A stretch of DNA of 32,315 nucleotides from CAYHBO01 sp964354855 (GTDB lineage Bacteria > Babelota > Babeliae > Babelales > RVW-14). The notes beneath the pieces were generated by a model. The model was given only the letters and a program-made list of their open reading frames with translations, was not told the DNA's origin and searched no databases. Where the stretch lies: positions 1 to 32,315 of the forward strand of contig CAYHBO010000017.1 of NCBI GenBank assembly GCA_964354855.1, given 5' to 3'. Below are positions 23,603 through 31,807 of the stretch, piece by piece; within the stretch, counting starts at the first letter, position 1; the number at the start of each line of letters is the position of its first letter. The position numbers and the translations under genes were made by a program.

Positions 23603-25711
23603 CTACTGCTCTTTAATGAATTTAAGAAACGCTTCTTTGTCTGTTTCATTCATTGCCGTTTGTTCAACACCCATCCAGGTCTTTGGATCTTGGGGTTCAA
23701 CAAGGCGTGAGAAACGATTTAGCCAGATGCCACTGTGGTTGTTAAGAATATTTTTGATCCAGTTAAAATCTTTTGGCTGTCTGAGTTTTGATAATAACAA
23801 CACACTGGAGTGATAGGCCGGAATGTTATGTTGTATGAACCATGATTCATGTGGTTGAAAAGCGGTGTTGAAGGTGAACAGGTGTAGTGGTTTGTTGTTA
23901 CTACCTAATCCCTTCATGAAGCCTTTGTAAAACCAATCAACTAAGATGCTGGGCATGTAACATGAGATGGTGCCTTTCGGTAAAATTTTACCGATTTCTT
24001 TCTGGATGTTTTGTCCAATCTGCTCAGCTTCTTGTTCAAGAAAAGAAAAATATTGTTGGCACTGTTGCTTTTCACTTAAAAGACTAATCATGGCATGGGC
24101 ATTCTGTGGTGTTTCAATGGTCATTGTATGTTGCTTTAAGTAACGCGCAAACGTTGGTCGATCAAACCCCATAGTTTCCAGGAACGTTCCACTTTTACGA
24201 CGGCAGTACATTTCAAGATCAATGACGATGCCGGAAAGTTTTATGTTGTGCGAGATCTCAGGCTTCTTCCACTGTTCAACAAATTTTTTAAATGATTTCA
24301 CGATTTCGTTATTCCAAAATTCTTTGCTGAGTGGGCTTGGTAAATCAGGGTAGGTGGTGCCATAAAGGTCAACCGCCGGTGTTGCAGGAAGATGTGGGGC
24401 ATAAATGTTATTGGTAATTTCAAAGCCTACGCATAATTTTGGTACCACTGATTTTAGTTCGGTGGATTTTTCCTGTAACTTTTTCGTGAAGAGTGAGATT
24501 GACCCTAAAATTTGTTTTTCGCGATGTTTTTCGCGCGCAATGGGGCTGTATAAAATATTTGGGGTAATGCTGATCCAAAGAGTATCGAGCTTGGCGCTTA
24601 AAATATAATTAACCAGCTGATCTTGTTGCTTACTTCGTTGGTTCTTTTCTTCGTCAGATTCTTTTTTATCTTCTAGTGGATCTTGAAAGACAACAAGTTC
24701 CATCCAGGCTGTTTTTTCTTTTGATGAAGGTTTAGTTTCTTTTTTGTGCTGTTTTATAGAAGGTTTGATTCTTGGTTTGTGATTCTTGATTGACTTTGAT
24801 TCAAACAAGTTTTTTAGTTGGCAGATCATGGTTGCTCTGCATTGCTCCATCTCTTCGCGTAAATGTGTATTAACAGGGCAGAGATGAAAATCTTCTTTGA
24901 TGCTTGAGAATGAAAGGGCATTGGTTGAGGTAACAAAAACATGATTTTTGTGGATCGGGTTGAACCAGTAGAGGCCGAACGGAACTATTTTTTCAAGGAC
25001 GGAAGCATACTTACTTGTGCTTCCCGGAGCTATTTTGGGAAGCATGACCAACTTTTCACCTTCATGCTTCAATAGCTGTTCTAACTTATGATGTAAAAAC
25101 GGCACTCCCGCATGTGGTGGTTGTAGCGTGGTGTGGTAGCCGCATGGACGAGAGATAAGTGGCTTGATTAAAAATTCATCAGTTACCGATAGAAAATGTT
25201 CAATAGTTGTTTTGTGTTGTGCATGATACGTGAGGCCAATGGAAGCATGAGATTGATTGTTGACGATTGGCTGAAAAAGATCGGTTAGCTTATTTACCAT
25301 GCCACCGGTGCCGGGTTTTATGTTGAACGGGGGTAGTACAAGTCCTAATAAGTTTTTTGGTTTATTTGCTTGTGTCGCAAAGAAAGTGAGTATTTTTTTA
25401 CTAAGCGGTGATTTTCCCTGAATCCCCATAAGAAAATCAAGGCCAAAAATAAAGAGCGTTCCTTGGTAATCTTTGAACGTTTCAGATGGGTTTGAGATAT
25501 CGGCGAATTGGTCAAAGGGCATATAGGTTATGTTGAATCCTGCATCGTTTGCTTGTTTGATAAAAGGGGTATAAACAAATTCTTCACGACCTATGGTATC
25601 AAGTAATAATAAATGGTTTACGGTATTTTTAGATGTTGGTTTTGTTTGTAATGTGACGTTTAGAAATAAAGGAAAGATTAATGTGAGTGAAAAAATTAAC
25701 CTATTTACCAT
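23603..25711 (-). CDS. Large exported protein of unknown function (702 aa)
   Basis: I do not recognise the family. A signal peptide (about 1-22, MVNRLIFSLTLIFPLFLNVT) is followed by an N-terminal alpha/beta-looking region (about 30-310), with strand-like stretches such as TLFIFGLDFLMG and LLGLVLPPFNIKPGTGG. A Lys-rich linker covers about 315-370, and a second globular region about 375-700. The second region alternates strands and helices and has KLSGIVIDLEMY and GIWLNRFSRLVEP, which recall the strand ends of a TIM-barrel hydrolase, but I cannot name catalytic residues. A TTGATT/TATGAT promoter precedes it. It stands alone between fic and the MEMO-AMMECR1 gene. Confidence 0.85.
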   Translation of the reverse strand: MVNRLIFSLTLIFPLFLNVTLQTKPTSKNTVNHLLLLDTIGREEFVYTPFIKQANDAGFNITYMPFDQFADISNPSETFKDYQGTLFIFGLDFLMGIQGKSPLSKKILTFFATQANKPKNLLGLVLPPFNIKPGTGGMVNKLTDLFQPIVNNQSHASIGLTYHAQHKTTIEHFLSVTDEFLIKPLISRPCGYHTTLQPPHAGVPFLHHKLEQLLKHEGEKLVMLPKIAPGSTSKYASVLEKIVPFGLYWFNPIHKNHVFVTSTNALSFSSIKEDFHLCPVNTHLREEMEQCRATMICQLKNLFESKSIKNHKPRIKPSIKQHKKETKPSSKEKTAWMELVVFQDPLEDKKESDEEKNQRSKQQDQLVNYILSAKLDTLWISITPNILYSPIAREKHREKQILGSISLFTKKLQEKSTELKSVVPKLCVGFEITNNIYAPHLPATPAVDLYGTTYPDLPSPLSKEFWNNEIVKSFKKFVEQWKKPEISHNIKLSGIVIDLEMYCRRKSGTFLETMGFDRPTFARYLKQHTMTIETPQNAHAMISLLSEKQQCQQYFSFLEQEAEQIGQNIQKEIGKILPKGTISCYMPSILVDWFYKGFMKGLGSNNKPLHLFTFNTAFQPHESWFIQHNIPAYHSSVLLLSKLRQPKDFNWIKNILNNHSGIWLNRFSRLVEPQDPKTWMGVEQTAMNETDKEAFLKFIKEQ

Positions 25712-25779
25712 TTTAGTCGCACCCCTATCTTCCCCAGTAATCTAACTTAAATTATTCTAAATTATCTATTGTAAAATAA

Positions 25780-25809
25780 ATCATAAGATAAAAATGTGCT
25801 AATAATCAA
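25780..25809 (-). promoter_or_regulatory. Sigma-70 promoter for the 702-residue protein gene
   Basis: On the minus strand TTGATT (complement of 25804-25809) and TATGAT (complement of 25780-25785) are separated by 18 bases. Transcription would begin near 25773, about 60 bases before the start codon at 25711. Confidence 0.5.
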
Positions 25810-25885
25810 GAATGGTAAATTTTGACCGGTTTGGTTAGTATGATACAGGGGATTGATAGATGTTAATGGATGAAAGGAACTTTAT

Positions 25886-27595
25886 ATGATGCAAAAAATT
25901 GGGTACTTGGGGCTTGCTAGCATTATTTTAATGGGAACGGCTTGTTTAAGGCAGCCTGACCCGCAACTGATATCAGCGGTGATTACACAGTCGACTATTG
26001 TAGAAAAGCAGAAACCTCCATTACCTCTGGTAAAAGTTCCAGTTGTGCATGAGGCGCATCTTTCAACTGATTGGTATAATCAGGTTCCAACGCAACTGAC
26101 TATGGAGATGAATAATTACTTTGCGTTAGCCCAAGAAAACTATTATGTAGAAGCTGATCCGCAAAAAGTTAAAGCGCTTATTGTTCCTCATGCTGGTTAT
26201 TATCATTCAGGATTGTGTGCGGCTAGTGCGTATCAAACGCTGCTTACTACTAAAAATTTATATTCAAAAGATTTTAAAAATCGTTTTATTAAGCGTGTTA
26301 TTATTTTAGCGCCGAGTCATTCCGTTTTCTTTAGCGGAGTTGCGTTGCCAGATTTCGATGTTTATAAAACGATTTTTGGAAATTTAAACATAGATCAAAA
26401 AGCTATTGATTTGTTGAGTAAACATAAATCTTTTAAAGTTATACCAGAAGCTTTTCAGACTGAGCATTCGTTGGAAGTACAGTTGCCATGGATCCAAAAA
26501 ACCATTGAGCAGTGTACGATTGTTCCGCTATTGATTGGAAATCTTAAAGATTCGGTAGCAGCTTTTACCATTGCAGATGAGTTAAAGAAGCTGATTGATG
26601 ATTCAACCTTGATTCTGGTTAGTTCAGATTTTGTGCACTATGGTGAGCGATTTGAATATAATTTCTTTAAAAAAGATATTTTTAATCAAGTACGGATGAT
26701 TGATTCGCTTGCTATTGAAGCGATCACCAAAAAATCGTTGTCATCGTTTGAAAAAGTTCTTGAGGATACTAATGCTACTATTTGTGGTAGAAATCCAATT
26801 AAAATTCTTTTAGCTATGGTTGAACAAGGTCATCTTGGAGCCGTTGAGCCACGATTGTCATGTTATTACACATCAGCAAATCTTGCCCTGGCGAGAAGTA
26901 GGTCTAATCGGTTTAATGTTGATCAGCTTACTGCGGTGATTTCTGATGAGAAATCTCAAGAAATGGTGAGCTATACTGGGATCGTCTTTTCGGCTCAAAA
27001 ATTAAATGACTTAAAATTAGAAAACCGTCTTACCGGATTTGAAAAGAAAAGTTTATTAGCGTTATCACGAGATACGTTGGCGTTTGTCTTAAAGGATCAC
27101 AAAGACACTACCGAAGAAGAGTATCCATCATCGGTGCTGAGTCCGGGGATGAATCTTCCCTATGGTGCGTTTGTTACGTTGAAAACAAAAAAAGGTGAAT
27201 TGCGTGGATGTATTGGGCATACCTATGCTTATCAACCATTGGTACGTACCGTTGTAGCGATGACGAAGGCTGCGGCTTTTAATGATAATCGATTCATGCC
27301 GGTAATGCCGGGGGAGCAAGATGATCTTTCTATAGAAATTTCTGTGTTATCTCAACCGCAACGGATTATAAGTTCTGATGAAATTAAAGTTGGTAAGCAT
27401 GGGGTAATTCTTAATAAATTCAGACCGGATGGCAGTATGGCTTCAGCGGTTTTTCTGCCACAGGTAGCACGTGATCAGAAGTGGGATTTGCCAACGATGT
27501 TAGGGCAGCTGAGCATTAAAGCCGGGCTTGATCAAGAAGCTTGGCGGTATGGTTCTGAGCTCTATGTCTTTGAAGGTTGTGAGTTTTCGGAATAG
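25886..27595 (+). CDS. Exported MEMO1-AMMECR1 fusion (AmmeMemoRadiSam proteins B and A)
   Basis: Two domains found in the AmmeMemoRadiSam set are joined here. The MEMO domain (about 95-375) has VPHAGYYHSG (His102), APSHSVFFSG (His145), TEHSLEVQLPW, VSSDFVHYG (Asp248, His251) and TICGRNPI (Cys300). His102, His145 and Cys300 correspond to the metal ligands of human MEMO1. The AMMECR1 domain (about 385-565) has PYGAFVTLKTKKGELRGCIGH, KAAAFNDNRF and LSIEISVLS. The N-terminus MMQKIGYLGLASIILMGTAC may be a lipoprotein signal with Cys20, although Gly at -3 is not ideal. AAAGGAAC precedes the ATG. The radical-SAM partner is not in this window. The function of the system is unsettled; metal or redox chemistry has been proposed for MEMO. 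Confidence 0.92.
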   Translation: MMQKIGYLGLASIILMGTACLRQPDPQLISAVITQSTIVEKQKPPLPLVKVPVVHEAHLSTDWYNQVPTQLTMEMNNYFALAQENYYVEADPQKVKALIVPHAGYYHSGLCAASAYQTLLTTKNLYSKDFKNRFIKRVIILAPSHSVFFSGVALPDFDVYKTIFGNLNIDQKAIDLLSKHKSFKVIPEAFQTEHSLEVQLPWIQKTIEQCTIVPLLIGNLKDSVAAFTIADELKKLIDDSTLILVSSDFVHYGERFEYNFFKKDIFNQVRMIDSLAIEAITKKSLSSFEKVLEDTNATICGRNPIKILLAMVEQGHLGAVEPRLSCYYTSANLALARSRSNRFNVDQLTAVISDEKSQEMVSYTGIVFSAQKLNDLKLENRLTGFEKKSLLALSRDTLAFVLKDHKDTTEEEYPSSVLSPGMNLPYGAFVTLKTKKGELRGCIGHTYAYQPLVRTVVAMTKAAAFNDNRFMPVMPGEQDDLSIEISVLSQPQRIISSDEIKVGKHGVILNKFRPDGSMASAVFLPQVARDQKWDLPTMLGQLSIKAGLDQEAWRYGSELYVFEGCEFSE

Positions 27596-27648
27596 GGTTC
27601 TTGTTTGTTTCTAGATTTTATTTTTAAGGTATTTTAGGTTTTCTTGGT

Positions 27649-27752
27649 ACGTCATCCCCGTGAAAACGGGGATCCAGGACTTCTTTTTTTTTACTGATTG
27701 TGGTAATAAAATTTTATAAAAATCCTGGATCCCCGCGTTCGCGAGGATGACG
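27649..27752. repeat. Nested palindromic repeat, copy 3 (variant arms)
   Basis: The left arm begins ACGTCATCCCCGTGAAAACG at 27649 and the right arm ends CGCGAGGATGACGT at 27752; they match imperfectly as inverted copies around a short A/T-rich spacer. The left arm folds as CCCCGT, GAAA, ACGGGG, while arms elsewhere fold as CCTCGC, GAAT, GCGGGG. The two sides changed together, so pairing is kept. A frame read through it on the minus strand gives peptides such as WIPVFTGMT, commonly mis-annotated from this type of repeat. Confidence 0.9.
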
Positions 27753-27782
27753 TGGACAGGTGTTTGAATCTTTAATAAGATC

Positions 27783-27806
27783 GTACAAATTTCTTTTGTT
27801 TTGTAC
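27783..27806. promoter_or_regulatory. Possible operator: GTACAAA / TTTGTAC inverted repeat
   Basis: GTACAAA at 27783-27789 and TTTGTAC at 27800-27806 form a perfect 7-base inverted repeat with a 10-base centre, 36 bases before the oxidoreductase start. Its size and position suit a dimeric repressor. No regulator gene lies nearby. Confidence 0.3.
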
Positions 27807-27841
27807 AAACACCATAACCCCTTTTATTCAGTGATACATAT

Positions 27842-29032
27842 ATGCCACAACACTACCTTTGTATTGGTTCTTCAGCTGCGGGCCTAGCAACCGCAAGTAA
27901 GCTTCGTCAGCTTGATGATTCCGCCCGAATAACCGTACTGACGGCTGAACAAGAGATGCCCTATAATCGTTGTTCATTATCAAAATATCTTGCCGGCGAA
28001 CGGTCCAATGATCAGATCAGGACAAGAACAAAATCATTTTTTACCGAAAATAATATTGATTTAAAACTTAATTCGCCTGTTGTCGCGCTTGATGCACAAA
28101 AACAATCGGTTACCACGCAGTCTGGTCTAACCTTTGGGTATGATAAACTCTTTTTAGGTATGGGCCGGTCGCCTGGGAAACAGACGGTGTTAGGAGCTCA
28201 AGCTCAAGGGGTATTTAGTTTTTATGGCCTTGATGACAGCAATAACATACTTATGTACATCCGTAATTATGGTATTAAGCATTGCTTGATTGTCGGTGCT
28301 GGGGTAACCGGGCTAGAAGTTGCTGACGCGTTAGTAAAAAAAAATATCTCGATTGCCATGGTTCAACGGTCATCGCAGCTTCTGTCTCATAATCTTGATC
28401 AGGAAGGTTCACAGTTTCTTGAAGCCTTGTTGATGAGTAAGCATGTTAGCCTCTACAAAAAGGTTACGGTGCAGGAAATTCAAAGCCTTCAAGGCCGCGT
28501 CGTTGGGGTTGTTTTGAGTGATGGTTCTGTGGTAAAAACTGATATGGTTATTTTTGCTACAGGAAGCACATTAAATAGTGATTTTGCCAAGGAAGCAGGA
28601 ATTGCTGTTGAAGGCTCAGGAATCAAAACGAACGAATATCTCCAAACATCTATCGAAAACGTTTATGCGGGTGGCGATATTGCTTTAGTTAAAAATCTAC
28701 TCACGCAGCGTGTTGAACAAAACTCATTGTGGTCAGATGCTGCTATGCAAGGTATGTTTGCTGCAAGTAATATGGTGGGCATTCCTAAGGTTTATGAAGG
28801 AATTTTGCCGGTCACAAATACGTTTATTTTTGGCTCAGGGGTTGCTTTTATTGGTGATGTTGCGAGCTTTAGTGAGTATCAAAATCTTGTTAAAAAAGAT
28901 GATAAATCATACCATCGGTTCTTGTTTCAAGATGGTGTTCTTAAGGGGTTTATCATGATTGGTAACGTTGGACCCATTGGCAATCTTAAGCAGGCAATAT
29001 TGTCAAAGCAGGTTGTTGCTGCGGCGTTGTAA
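27842..29032 (+). CDS. FAD/NAD(P)H-dependent pyridine nucleotide-disulfide family oxidoreductase
   Basis: Two dinucleotide folds are present: FAD site LCIGSSAAGLATASK (6-20) and NAD(P) site LIVGAGVTGLEVADAL (about 148-163), followed by the second FAD contact TSIENVYAGGDIALV. The length of 396 residues and the overall order match NADH oxidase, rubredoxin/ferredoxin reductase and NirB N-domain relatives. MPYNRCSLSKYL puts Cys44 near the place of the redox cysteine in CoA-disulfide reductases and NADH peroxidases, but the flanking sequence is more like reductases that lack it. The physiological acceptor cannot be told. No clear ribosome-binding site precedes the ATG. Confidence 0.87.
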   Translation: MPQHYLCIGSSAAGLATASKLRQLDDSARITVLTAEQEMPYNRCSLSKYLAGERSNDQIRTRTKSFFTENNIDLKLNSPVVALDAQKQSVTTQSGLTFGYDKLFLGMGRSPGKQTVLGAQAQGVFSFYGLDDSNNILMYIRNYGIKHCLIVGAGVTGLEVADALVKKNISIAMVQRSSQLLSHNLDQEGSQFLEALLMSKHVSLYKKVTVQEIQSLQGRVVGVVLSDGSVVKTDMVIFATGSTLNSDFAKEAGIAVEGSGIKTNEYLQTSIENVYAGGDIALVKNLLTQRVEQNSLWSDAAMQGMFAASNMVGIPKVYEGILPVTNTFIFGSGVAFIGDVASFSEYQNLVKKDDKSYHRFLFQDGVLKGFIMIGNVGPIGNLKQAILSKQVVAAAL

Positions 29033-29040
29033 GATTCAGG

Positions 29041-29094
29041 GCCGTTCGCCCTGAGGAGGGCTGAAGGCCCGTCTCGAAGGGTACCACGAACGGC
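29041..29094. repeat. GC-rich palindromic repeat (GCCGTTCG family)
   Basis: GCCGTTCG at 29041-29048 pairs with CGAACGGC at 29087-29094. Inside, CCCT (29049-29052) pairs with AGGG (29078-29081), GAG with CTC, and GGGC (29058-29061) with GCCC (29067-29070), so the unit can fold as a long interrupted hairpin. The flanks CCCTGAG and TCGAAGGG match a short repeat seen in many unrelated bacteria. It sits between two converging genes and probably serves as a bidirectional transcription end. Confidence 0.8.
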
Positions 29095-29100
29095 AGTGCA

Positions 29101-30186
29101 TCAAAAAAATGTCCCTAAATACATTGTAGCACCCTTGCGAATGCCATGGGTAACTTGTGTGCCATTTTTTAATTCCTGTGCTGTTTTTCCTAAATATTCT
29201 TTAAGAGATACGATGCGAACACAGAGTTTTTTTCTGTCTTTAGCTGGGTACAATGATGCGTTTGAATGAATTTTTCCGTTACTTTTAAGCAAGCCACTTG
29301 CTTCAATGATGTGATCGTCTCCTGCGTAAAGTGCTACATGGCACATCTGTTTATTTTTAGTACCAGTAAAGAAAATAGCATCACCCGGTTGCAGTAAATC
29401 GCCGGTTGCTATTTTTTTAGCCACAATTTCTTGAGATCGAGAGTTACGTGGAATTTCCATGTCATGCATGCTGAAGGTTAGTCTGAGTAGATTTGAACAG
29501 TCTATGCCGGTGATCTTATGTTTTAAATGGCTTTGTTGCATGCTGTTGCCACCCCAAACATAGGGCGTATCAATAAATTTTTTTGCGATTTCAACAATAC
29601 TATTGCGTATCTCTTGTTCAGAGTTAGTTTTGATGGATGATAATTCTTGTGCGTCATCTTTAGAAACAAGTCCTTGTAGGTCATTGGAAAACATGATAAG
29701 CCAGTAATTCCTTTCAGAGATGTGTTTCCCGGGGAGCTTGGTGCCAAAAGGTAGCGGTGAAGTGGTTATTTTTTTATTTCCTGAAGCTAAGAGTATGCGG
29801 GCATTTTGACTGGTTACCACCAAGTTATGCTGAAAAAAATCTTGCACCTCCGTGGCATGACTTTTTTGGATGTACCCTTTCATAGGGTTGCCTTCAGCAT
29901 CCTTTTGTTCAAGTGATGTTGCTTCAATCCATCCTGGAAATTCTAATGAGTGTTCTGCAAAAATTTTTTCACCAAACAAAAGTTGTGAAATTTGGCCAAG
30001 GCCCTCTCCTTTAATATCTCTTGATAGAGCTGGTCCTTTTATTCCTGTAGGGGCTTGGTGAGCTGAGGCGCGTAGATCTGTTAGTGGTGAGGTGATAACC
30101 ATGGAGATTGGTTTGCTGTGAATAATATTGGTCAGTGATAAAAATAAGACATTTACCAAAAACAGATTCGATAATTGTTGAAACAT
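29101..30186 (-). CDS. Exported NlpC/P60 peptidoglycan hydrolase with SH3-like region
   Basis: Likely a cysteine endopeptidase cutting cell-wall stem peptides. The signal peptide is about 1-24. Residues about 28-175 look like bacterial SH3 domains (PLTDLRASAHQAP, PGWIEATSLEQKD, KGYIQ). The NlpC/P60 core begins near 195: TPYVWGGNS (207-215), catalytic Cys230 in GIDCSNLLRL, QPGDAIFF (266-273), catalytic His283 in CHVALYAGDDHIIEAS and His292 as a possible third residue. Length 361. AAGGAGA is well placed before the ATG, and a near-consensus promoter lies at 30254-30283. Such enzymes can also be aimed at host or competitor cells. Confidence 0.92.
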   Translation of the reverse strand: MFQQLSNLFLVNVLFLSLTNIIHSKPISMVITSPLTDLRASAHQAPTGIKGPALSRDIKGEGLGQISQLLFGEKIFAEHSLEFPGWIEATSLEQKDAEGNPMKGYIQKSHATEVQDFFQHNLVVTSQNARILLASGNKKITTSPLPFGTKLPGKHISERNYWLIMFSNDLQGLVSKDDAQELSSIKTNSEQEIRNSIVEIAKKFIDTPYVWGGNSMQQSHLKHKITGIDCSNLLRLTFSMHDMEIPRNSRSQEIVAKKIATGDLLQPGDAIFFTGTKNKQMCHVALYAGDDHIIEASGLLKSNGKIHSNASLYPAKDRKKLCVRIVSLKEYLGKTAQELKNGTQVTHGIRKGATMYLGTFF

Positions 30187-30253
30187 AGTAAATCTCCTTT
30201 AAGCGTATTTATCCTGTTTATTATTAAAGTTTAAATTTGTATATTACAGTTTG

Positions 30254-30283
30254 ATTATAAGTTTATCATCTTTAAGTAGTCAA
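30254..30283 (-). promoter_or_regulatory. Sigma-70 promoter for the NlpC/P60 gene
   Basis: On the minus strand TTGACT (complement of 30278-30283) is followed after 18 bases by a perfect TATAAT (complement of 30254-30259). The predicted start of transcription near 30247 gives a leader of about 60 bases. Confidence 0.7.
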
Positions 30284-30415
30284 TGTATCACGTTAAAATA
30301 TTTTTTTCTATTTGTAATGTTGTAAATATTCTTAGTGAACTATTTTTATTACCTGCTAAACTTACACGATATTTGGGATTTTTGGGGTAACTATTTCTTG
30401 TAAAGGCTTATTTCT

Positions 30416-31165
30416 ATGAAACTACGATCAAAAAAAGTGACGACAAAAAAAGAGAGTTCAAAAGAAGTCATCTATGGTGCGCATTCTATTATTGAGATGC
30501 TTAAGGCTAAAAAGCGTCGGTTGATATCGATATATACCAAAAAACCTTTTCCTAAATCGTGGGAACGTCTTCAGCCTTATCTTCCAAAATCAATACCAAA
30601 TATCCAGTACGTTGAAAAAAATGTTCTTGATGGGATTGCACAATCACCTGATCATATGGGTGTTGTTGCTTTAGTTTCGCCTTATAAGTTCTACCCAAAA
30701 ATGTTTACGCCTAAAACGCATCCATTCGTTATTCTGTTGGATGGTATTCAAGATGTTGGGAATCTTGGCGCTATTTTACGTTCTGCTTATTGTGCAGGTC
30801 TTAATGGGGTTATTGTTCCAACTATGAAAGCGGCTCCGATTACACCGGCAGTATTCAAAGCCTCTGCTGGATTAGCAGAGTATCTTGATATTTATCAACC
30901 ATCATCGACAGCGCAAGCGGTTATGGAGCTTAAGCAGGCCGGCTATACTATGTATATGGCTGTGATCGATGGCAAGAACGTTACCCAGATGGAATTTAAA
31001 GAACCAATGTGTTTGGTTATTGGAAATGAAGCCACTGGGATTAGTCGTGACATTAAAAAACAAGGTGTTGCCATTACTATTCCACAACGCCCTGATGTTT
31101 CTTATAACGCTTCTGCTGCGGCAGGAATTCTTTTATTCTTTATGACTTGGCGCATTTCTCAATAG
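30416..31165 (+). CDS. SpoU/TrmH-family RNA 2'-O-ribose methyltransferase, RlmB-like
   Basis: Methylates a ribose 2'-OH with SAM, most likely G2251 of 23S rRNA if it is RlmB. After a Lys-rich start, the substrate-binding domain begins with VIYGAHSIIEMLKAKKRRL (about 18-36) and includes DHMGVVALVSPY. The SPOUT domain carries motif 1 ILLDGIQDVGNLGAILRSAY (Asn of VGN and the LRSA Arg), motif 2 MCLVIGNEATGISRDI and motif 3 IPQRPDVSYNASAAAGILLF. Length 249, as usual for RlmB. Rlm and Trm members are hard to separate by eye, so no symbol is given. AAAGG precedes the ATG at a rather long spacing. It ends 4 bases before the small converging gene. Confidence 0.93.
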   Translation: MKLRSKKVTTKKESSKEVIYGAHSIIEMLKAKKRRLISIYTKKPFPKSWERLQPYLPKSIPNIQYVEKNVLDGIAQSPDHMGVVALVSPYKFYPKMFTPKTHPFVILLDGIQDVGNLGAILRSAYCAGLNGVIVPTMKAAPITPAVFKASAGLAEYLDIYQPSSTAQAVMELKQAGYTMYMAVIDGKNVTQMEFKEPMCLVIGNEATGISRDIKKQGVAITIPQRPDVSYNASAAAGILLFFMTWRISQ

Positions 31166-31169
31166 ATTT

Positions 31170-31409
31170 TTATTCGTCGAAGAGCTCTAATATTCTTTTT
31201 ACTTGGTTTTCGGTGTCTTCCAATGAACCTGGGACTACTACTGGCGCTGCTGGTTTGTTGAGCTTATTTTCTGGAACAAAGGCTTGCCTTGTTTCTGTTG
31301 CCCCACCTACCGGGATAAGTGTTCTTGTTGGCGCTGCATGTGGAGCCTGTGCTGCTTGTAGCATAGGGAAACTGGGGAATATAAAGAGTAGCATCATATA
31401 TTTTTTCAT
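31170..31409 (-). CDS. Small exported protein (79 aa)
   Basis: A signal peptide (about 1-20: MKKYMMLLFIFPSFPMLQA) is followed by a Pro/Ala/Val-rich mature part and a short acidic C-terminal helix (EDTENQVKRILELFDE). AAAGGAAAGGAAG lies just before the ATG, a strong ribosome-binding site that, with the signal peptide, supports a real gene in preference to the overlapping plus-strand frame. The mature protein would be about 59 residues and largely unstructured. No family recognised. Confidence 0.72.
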   Translation of the reverse strand: MKKYMMLLFIFPSFPMLQAAQAPHAAPTRTLIPVGGATETRQAFVPENKLNKPAAPVVVPGSLEDTENQVKRILELFDE

Positions 31410-31804
31410 AGAGCTTCCTTTCCTTTATTTAAAAGATTTATCATTGGTTAGATGATTTAATATTTTTACCATAGTCATGGTGTAATCAAAAGATCAATAA
31501 AAAATTATTTATTGAGTCTAATGAGAGATTTTTCAATTTTAAGAAGAATCTTAAAATTGGTTATAACTTTTATAGAAATTACAGTCTGATTTGTTCATAT
31601 AGTCTTTTAATTGCTGTTTTTTTAAAAAAAACACTTCATCTATAGGAAAATAAGATATTTGCGAGATATCATATTTTATTCGGCTTCGTCAGTTTTAAGA
31701 TGGCTGTTTTTTATATTGCAGCATCATGAACTTGACTCTTCGGCTTAAGTGTCGAGGTGAGTTTTACTTAATGAATTAATACTTTGATGTATACAAAGGA
31801 GAGA
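31410..31804. other. AT-rich intergenic region of about 395 bases
   Basis: It lies between two divergent exported-protein genes, so it should hold both promoters. I see no convincing -35/-10 pair, tRNA or coding frame. The only marked structure is a perfect 10-base palindrome at 31534-31559. Confidence 0.6.
31534..31559. promoter_or_regulatory. Perfect palindrome CAATTTTAAG / CTTAAAATTG
   Basis: The two 10-base arms (31534-31543 and 31550-31559) surround AAGAAT. It may be an operator in the divergent promoter region. It has too few G/C pairs for a strong terminator. Confidence 0.35.
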
Positions 31805-31807
31805 GTG

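Noticed and set aside
27611..27808. 65-residue minus-strand frame with WIPVFTGMT
   Set aside because: Almost wholly made of palindromic repeat copy 3; such peptides are well-known false genes from this repeat type.
31147..31455. 102-residue plus-strand frame overlapping the end of the RlmB-like gene
   Set aside because: It is antisense to the 79-residue exported protein, which has a strong ribosome-binding site and a signal peptide.
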